Below, in pieces: positions 31,613 through 34,922 of a stretch of DNA of 34,922 nt. The notes beneath the pieces were generated by a model. That model saw only the letters and a program-made list of their open reading frames with translations. It was not told the origin of the DNA and ran no database searches. Positions within the stretch are counted from its first letter, which is position 1, and each line of letters opens with the position of its first letter. The position numbers and the translations under genes were made by a program. Origin of the DNA: Campylobacter sp. (GTDB taxonomy: Bacteria; Campylobacterota; Campylobacteria; Campylobacterales; Campylobacteraceae); assembly GCF_020024835.1 (NCBI RefSeq), contig NZ_JAHHTD010000011.1, positions 1 through 34,922 on the forward strand. The letters run 5' to 3'.

Positions 31613-32863
31613 ATGAAAATTTTAATTTTAGGGAGTGGTGCTAGAGAATATTCTATTGCATTGGCTCTTAAAAAGGTAGATGATAAAATAGAGTTTTATT
31701 TTGTGCCTGGCAATGGTGCTACTGCTAAGATGGGAACAAATCTTAATATGAAAGATTCTAAAGTTATCACTGCTTATGCAAAAGCTTCTGAAATTGATTT
31801 ATGTATCGTGGGAAGTGAAAATTTTTTAGCTGATGGTATAGTGGATCTTTTTAAAGAAAATAATATTGCTATTTTTGGTCCAACTAAGGCAGCAGCTATG
31901 CTTGAGGCTTCAAAATCATATATGAAAAGTTTCTTAAAAAGGCATAAGATAAAAACAGCTAAGTTTTTAAATACAAGTGATTTTGAAAAAGCTAAAAAAT
32001 TTATTTTAAGTTTGACTCCACCTATAGTTGTAAAAGCTGATGGATTATGTGCTGGAAAAGGTGTTATCATTGCTCAAAGTCATGATGAAGCCTTGAATAT
32101 TACGCAGAAAATGTTAAGCGGAGAGAGCTTTGGTAATGCTGGTAAAATAGTCGTCATAGAAGAATATTTAAATGGGTTTGAATTAAGTGTTTTTGCACTT
32201 TGCGATGGAGATAATTTTGTTTTGTTACCAGCTGCTCAAGATCATAAAAGACTTTTAGATGATGATAAAGGTCCAAACACTGGAGGAATGGGGGCTTATG
32301 CACCAAGTTCTTTGGCAGATGATAATTTATTAAAGCAAGTAAAAAAGGATATAATTAAACCAACATTAAAAGGAATGAAATTAGAAGGAAGTGAATTTTC
32401 TGGAGTTTTATTTATAGGGTTGATGGTGGTAAATAATAAGCCATATGTCTTAGAATATAATGTTCGTTTTGGAGATCCAGAATGTGAAGTTTTAATGCCT
32501 TTGATTGAGAATCCTTTGGAAATGTTCTTAGCGTGTGCAAATAAAAATTTAGCAAATGTTAATATTAAAATTACGAATGAATGTGCTGTGGGCGTAGTTT
32601 GTGCTAGCAAGAATTATCCTTATAAAGATAGCCCTAAAGCTTTAATTACCATTGATAATATCCCAAAAAATTCTCACATATCTTATGCTGGAGTTAGTTT
32701 AGAAGATGATAAACTATATGCTAATGGAGGAAGAGTGCTCGTTTGTGTTGGTGTTGGAAAAAATATAAAAGAGGCCCAACAAAATGCATATAATCTTTGC
32801 AATAATGTTCATTTTGAAGGTAAGCAATATAGAAAAGATATTGCTTTTCAGGTTCTTAGATGA
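31613..32863 (+). CDS. purD: Phosphoribosylamine-glycine ligase
   Basis: PurD joins glycine to phosphoribosylamine in the second step of purine synthesis. The 416-residue ATP-grasp protein shows MKILILGSGAREYSIA at the start, FGPTKAAAMLEASKSYMK, VVKADGLCAGKGV, the ATP-grasp core AAQDHKRLLDDDKGPNTGGMGAYAP near residue 205, and LEYNVRFGDPECEVLMPL. ATG 31613 is preferred to the tandem ATG at 31610, because AAGGA (31603-31607) is 5 bases before the former and only 2 before the latter. The leader overlaps the region just after 6S RNA, so read-through from that promoter may express purD. Confidence 0.97.
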   Translation: MKILILGSGAREYSIALALKKVDDKIEFYFVPGNGATAKMGTNLNMKDSKVITAYAKASEIDLCIVGSENFLADGIVDLFKENNIAIFGPTKAAAMLEASKSYMKSFLKRHKIKTAKFLNTSDFEKAKKFILSLTPPIVVKADGLCAGKGVIIAQSHDEALNITQKMLSGESFGNAGKIVVIEEYLNGFELSVFALCDGDNFVLLPAAQDHKRLLDDDKGPNTGGMGAYAPSSLADDNLLKQVKKDIIKPTLKGMKLEGSEFSGVLFIGLMVVNNKPYVLEYNVRFGDPECEVLMPLIENPLEMFLACANKNLANVNIKITNECAVGVVCASKNYPYKDSPKALITIDNIPKNSHISYAGVSLEDDKLYANGGRVLVCVGVGKNIKEAQQNAYNLCNNVHFEGKQYRKDIAFQVLR

Positions 32864-33315
32864 ACAATCAAAAATTATTTGATAAACTGGAAAAAGAAAA
32901 TATTAAAATAGCAAGTTTTAAAAAAAGATTTTTAGCGTATATTATAGATAATATTGTTATTTTTTTTATAGTTAGCATTATTTTATTTGATAAAATTTAT
33001 TCTATGCAATCTTACGATGAAATTCGCAGTGTCTTAATACGATTTACAGGTGGAATTTTACTTTTACAATTTTGCTATCACACGCTTTTTTCTTATCTTT
33101 ATGGAGCAACTTTAGGAAAGATGTGCCTAAAAATTATGATTATAGATCAAAATTTATTAGATAAACCAAATTTATTTCAAAGTGCTTTAAGATCGGTTTT
33201 TAGACAATTTAGTGATATGTTATATGGAATAGGTTTTGCCTGGGCTTTGAGTAATGTTGTTTTAAAAACTTGGCATGATTATGTAGCTAAAACGGTGGTG
33301 ATTGATCTTGCGTAA
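32860..33315 (+). CDS. RDD family membrane protein
   Basis: This 151-residue RDD-domain protein has about three hydrophobic segments. The family signature Arg and Asp residues are visible in FKKRFLAYIIDNIVIFFIVS, and the second half has YGATLGKMCLKIMIID and SALRSVFRQFSDMLYGIG, typical of RDD proteins. Function is not settled; some RDD proteins act in ion transport. It overlaps purD by 4 bases and lptD by 8, so it is translated with both. Confidence 0.85.
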   Translation: MNNQKLFDKLEKENIKIASFKKRFLAYIIDNIVIFFIVSIILFDKIYSMQSYDEIRSVLIRFTGGILLLQFCYHTLFSYLYGATLGKMCLKIMIIDQNLLDKPNLFQSALRSVFRQFSDMLYGIGFAWALSNVVLKTWHDYVAKTVVIDLA

Positions 33316-34922
33316 AATATTTTTATCGCTTGTTTGTATCGGAAGTTTATATGCTGCAAAAATTGATATTTATGCCTTAGATGTTGTGAAAAATTCTGAT
33401 AGTATAGAAGCTAAAAATAATGTAGTTGTGATATCTGATTTTTATTTAATTACTGCCAATGAGGCAAAATTTAATGAACACACTAAAGATTTAGAACTTT
33501 TTGGAGACGTAAATATCTTAAGAGGCCAAAAAGAAAGAACACACTCAAGTTATACCAAGATAAATATTCAAAACAATATTGTAAGCTTTAAAAATTTATT
33601 TTTTTCAAATAATGATTTAGAAATTTGGTTACAATGCTATCAAGCCAAATTTGATGATAAATTTTTTATAACTGAAAAATCCGTTGTTTCTAGTTGTAAT
33701 GTGGAAAATCCTGATTGGGAAATTCGTTTTGAAGAAGGAAAGCTTAATAAAGAAAGTAATTTTTTACATCTTTATAATGCGAGATTGTATGTTAAAGATG
33801 TTCCCATTATGTATTTACCTTATTTTGGTTTTAGTGTAGATACTAAGAGAAAAAGTGGCTTACTTGTCCCACAATTTGTAATAAAGCAAAATGATGGTTT
33901 GTATTATAATCAGCCTATATATTACGTTGTTGATGATAATGCTGATTTGCAATTTGAGCCTCAAATTAGGACTAAAAGAGGTTATGGAATTTATTCAACA
34001 TTAAGATTTGTAGATTCTTTAAATTCACAAGGTGAAATTAGTGCTGGTATTTTTGGAGAAAAATCAAGTTATAAAAAGAAAGAAAAATTAAAAAATAAAG
34101 ATCATTATGGATTTGAGATTAAGTATTCTAGTGATGAATTATTTAAAAGTTTATTAGAAGGTTCATACCAAGAGGGGTTGTGGGTTGATGGTACTTATTT
34201 AAATGATGTTGATTATACTAATTTGATTTCTAATGTAAAAACAGAAGCATCGCTTGTAACCTCTAGATTAAATTACTTTTTATCTGATGATGAAAATTAT
34301 TATGGTCTTTATGCAAAATACTATATAGATACTTCAAAGATTAATAATAAAAGCACTTTGCAAGAATATCCTTCAATGCAATATCATAGATACTTAAATG
34401 GTCTTTTTAATAATTATATACAATATAGCATTGATACTTCTTTTCATAGATATTATAGACAAACAGGAATTTATGCAAAAACGCTAAATTTTGATATACC
34501 ATTGTTGTATCATACTAGCTTTTTAAATGACTTTTTAAATTTCTCATTTGCAGAAAGATTTTATGCAAATTTTGTTGATTATTCTAATACTGATTTAAAA
34601 AATAAAGAACATTTATTTAGAAATTCGCATAATTTTTCATTATATACTGATTTATCTAAGTCTTATAAAAGTTTTTATCATACAATGTATCTTGGTTTTA
34701 ATTATTATTTACCAGGAGTTAAATCAGGTAAAATAACTGAAAATTTTATAGATATTGAAAATGACTCTGAACAATTTAATTTTTCGGTGTATCAATATTT
34801 TTATAATGCCTTAGGAAGGAAGAAGCTTTTTCATGATTTAACTTTAAAATATGATTTAGAACATAATGATTTTAGTAAATTAGAGAATGTTGTAGAGTAT
34901 TTTTATAATGATTATATTAGTT
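33308..34922 (+). CDS. lptD: LPS-assembly outer membrane protein LptD, C-terminus beyond window
   Basis: LptD is the outer-membrane barrel that, with LptE, places LPS or LOS in the outer leaflet. About 538 codons are present and the frame is open to the right edge. The start is TTG 33308, overlapping the end of the RDD gene. A signal peptide RKIFLSLVCIGSLYA leads into the OstA-type N-terminal domain (ALDVVKNSDSIEAKNNVVVI, LFGDVNILRG), then the LptD linker with LYVKDVPIMYLPYFGFSVD and KRKSGLLVPQF, and many aromatic-rich barrel strands. No ATG near the start suits. The heptose genes earlier in the window feed the substrate that LptD exports. Confidence 0.93.
   Translation, partial: MRKIFLSLVCIGSLYAAKIDIYALDVVKNSDSIEAKNNVVVISDFYLITANEAKFNEHTKDLELFGDVNILRGQKERTHSSYTKINIQNNIVSFKNLFFSNNDLEIWLQCYQAKFDDKFFITEKSVVSSCNVENPDWEIRFEEGKLNKESNFLHLYNARLYVKDVPIMYLPYFGFSVDTKRKSGLLVPQFVIKQNDGLYYNQPIYYVVDDNADLQFEPQIRTKRGYGIYSTLRFVDSLNSQGEISAGIFGEKSSYKKKEKLKNKDHYGFEIKYSSDELFKSLLEGSYQEGLWVDGTYLNDVDYTNLISNVKTEASLVTSRLNYFLSDDENYYGLYAKYYIDTSKINNKSTLQEYPSMQYHRYLNGLFNNYIQYSIDTSFHRYYRQTGIYAKTLNFDIPLLYHTSFLNDFLNFSFAERFYANFVDYSNTDLKNKEHLFRNSHNFSLYTDLSKSYKSFYHTMYLGFNYYLPGVKSGKITENFIDIENDSEQFNFSVYQYFYNALGRKKLFHDLTLKYDLEHNDFSKLENVVEYFYNDYIS

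Noticed and set aside
1..34922. Poly-G or poly-C tracts as phase-variation switches
   Set aside because: Campylobacter often carries runs of 8 or more G. The longest I saw here are five G (near 8943 and 29612), inside conserved genes, too short for the usual mechanism.
1..34922. CRISPR arrays, insertion sequences, prophage, tRNA or rRNA genes
   Set aside because: No regularly spaced repeats, transposase or integrase frames, cloverleaf-like segments or rRNA-like sequence were seen in the gaps. Nearly all the DNA is assigned to conserved genes.

Overview
The window is AT-rich, densely packed bacterial chromosome that reads as Campylobacter (Campylobacterota). The evidence is the pairing of racRS with dnaJ, an RDD protein next to lptD, a gatC-cvpA-fur-lysS-glyA gene string, a ccoI-ccoS pair beside a small cytochrome c553, TATAAT-type -10 boxes without clear -35 boxes, and many TTG or GTG starts. 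Gene order, and an NhaD antiporter in a block where I do not recall one in C. jejuni, suggest the C. lari clade. That species-level call is a memory-based guess.

Layout. 1-3070 (minus strand): a hydrophobic protein start running off the left edge, dnaX and rho. 3251-6124: the ccoI-ccoS maturation genes for cbb3 oxidase, meeting a cytochrome c553 gene at a bidirectional terminator. 6226-9060: gmhB-hldD-hldE for ADP-heptose, the LOS inner-core precursor. 9094-14316 (minus strand): a YfgM-like/BamB-like pair, a possible 36-codon gene, coaX, mqo and pyk. 14484-20699: a long plus-strand string gatC-cvpA-fur-lysS-glyA-DUF1882-SPOR-aroE. 20696-24401: dnaJ facing away from racR-racS-recR. 24530-26774 (minus strand): uvrC and a small gene that may encode a DUF721/DciA-like protein. 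26715-29812: an LptM-like lipoprotein, nhaD and guaA. 29928-34922: a protein with a cold-shock-like N-terminus and a coiled coil, the 6S RNA gene, purD, an RDD membrane protein and lptD, which runs off the right edge.

Most of the window is housekeeping sequence. Compared with the C. jejuni order as I remember it, it is a mosaic of four blocks whose three joints all fall between convergent genes. I see no insertion sequence, prophage, CRISPR array, tRNA, rRNA or long poly-G phase-variable tract. No stretch above about 300 bases lacks a gene; the longest gaps are 31368-31612 (6S RNA) and 67-233 (nothing recognised).

The items most worth a second look are the 6S RNA upstream of purD, the LptM-like lipoprotein that overlaps head-on the DUF721-like gene, the BamB-like/YfgM-like pair, a CcoI ATPase with a changed phosphorylation motif, a probably leaderless gmhB, and the absence of gmhA beside the other heptose genes. 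I found no wholly new multi-gene system.
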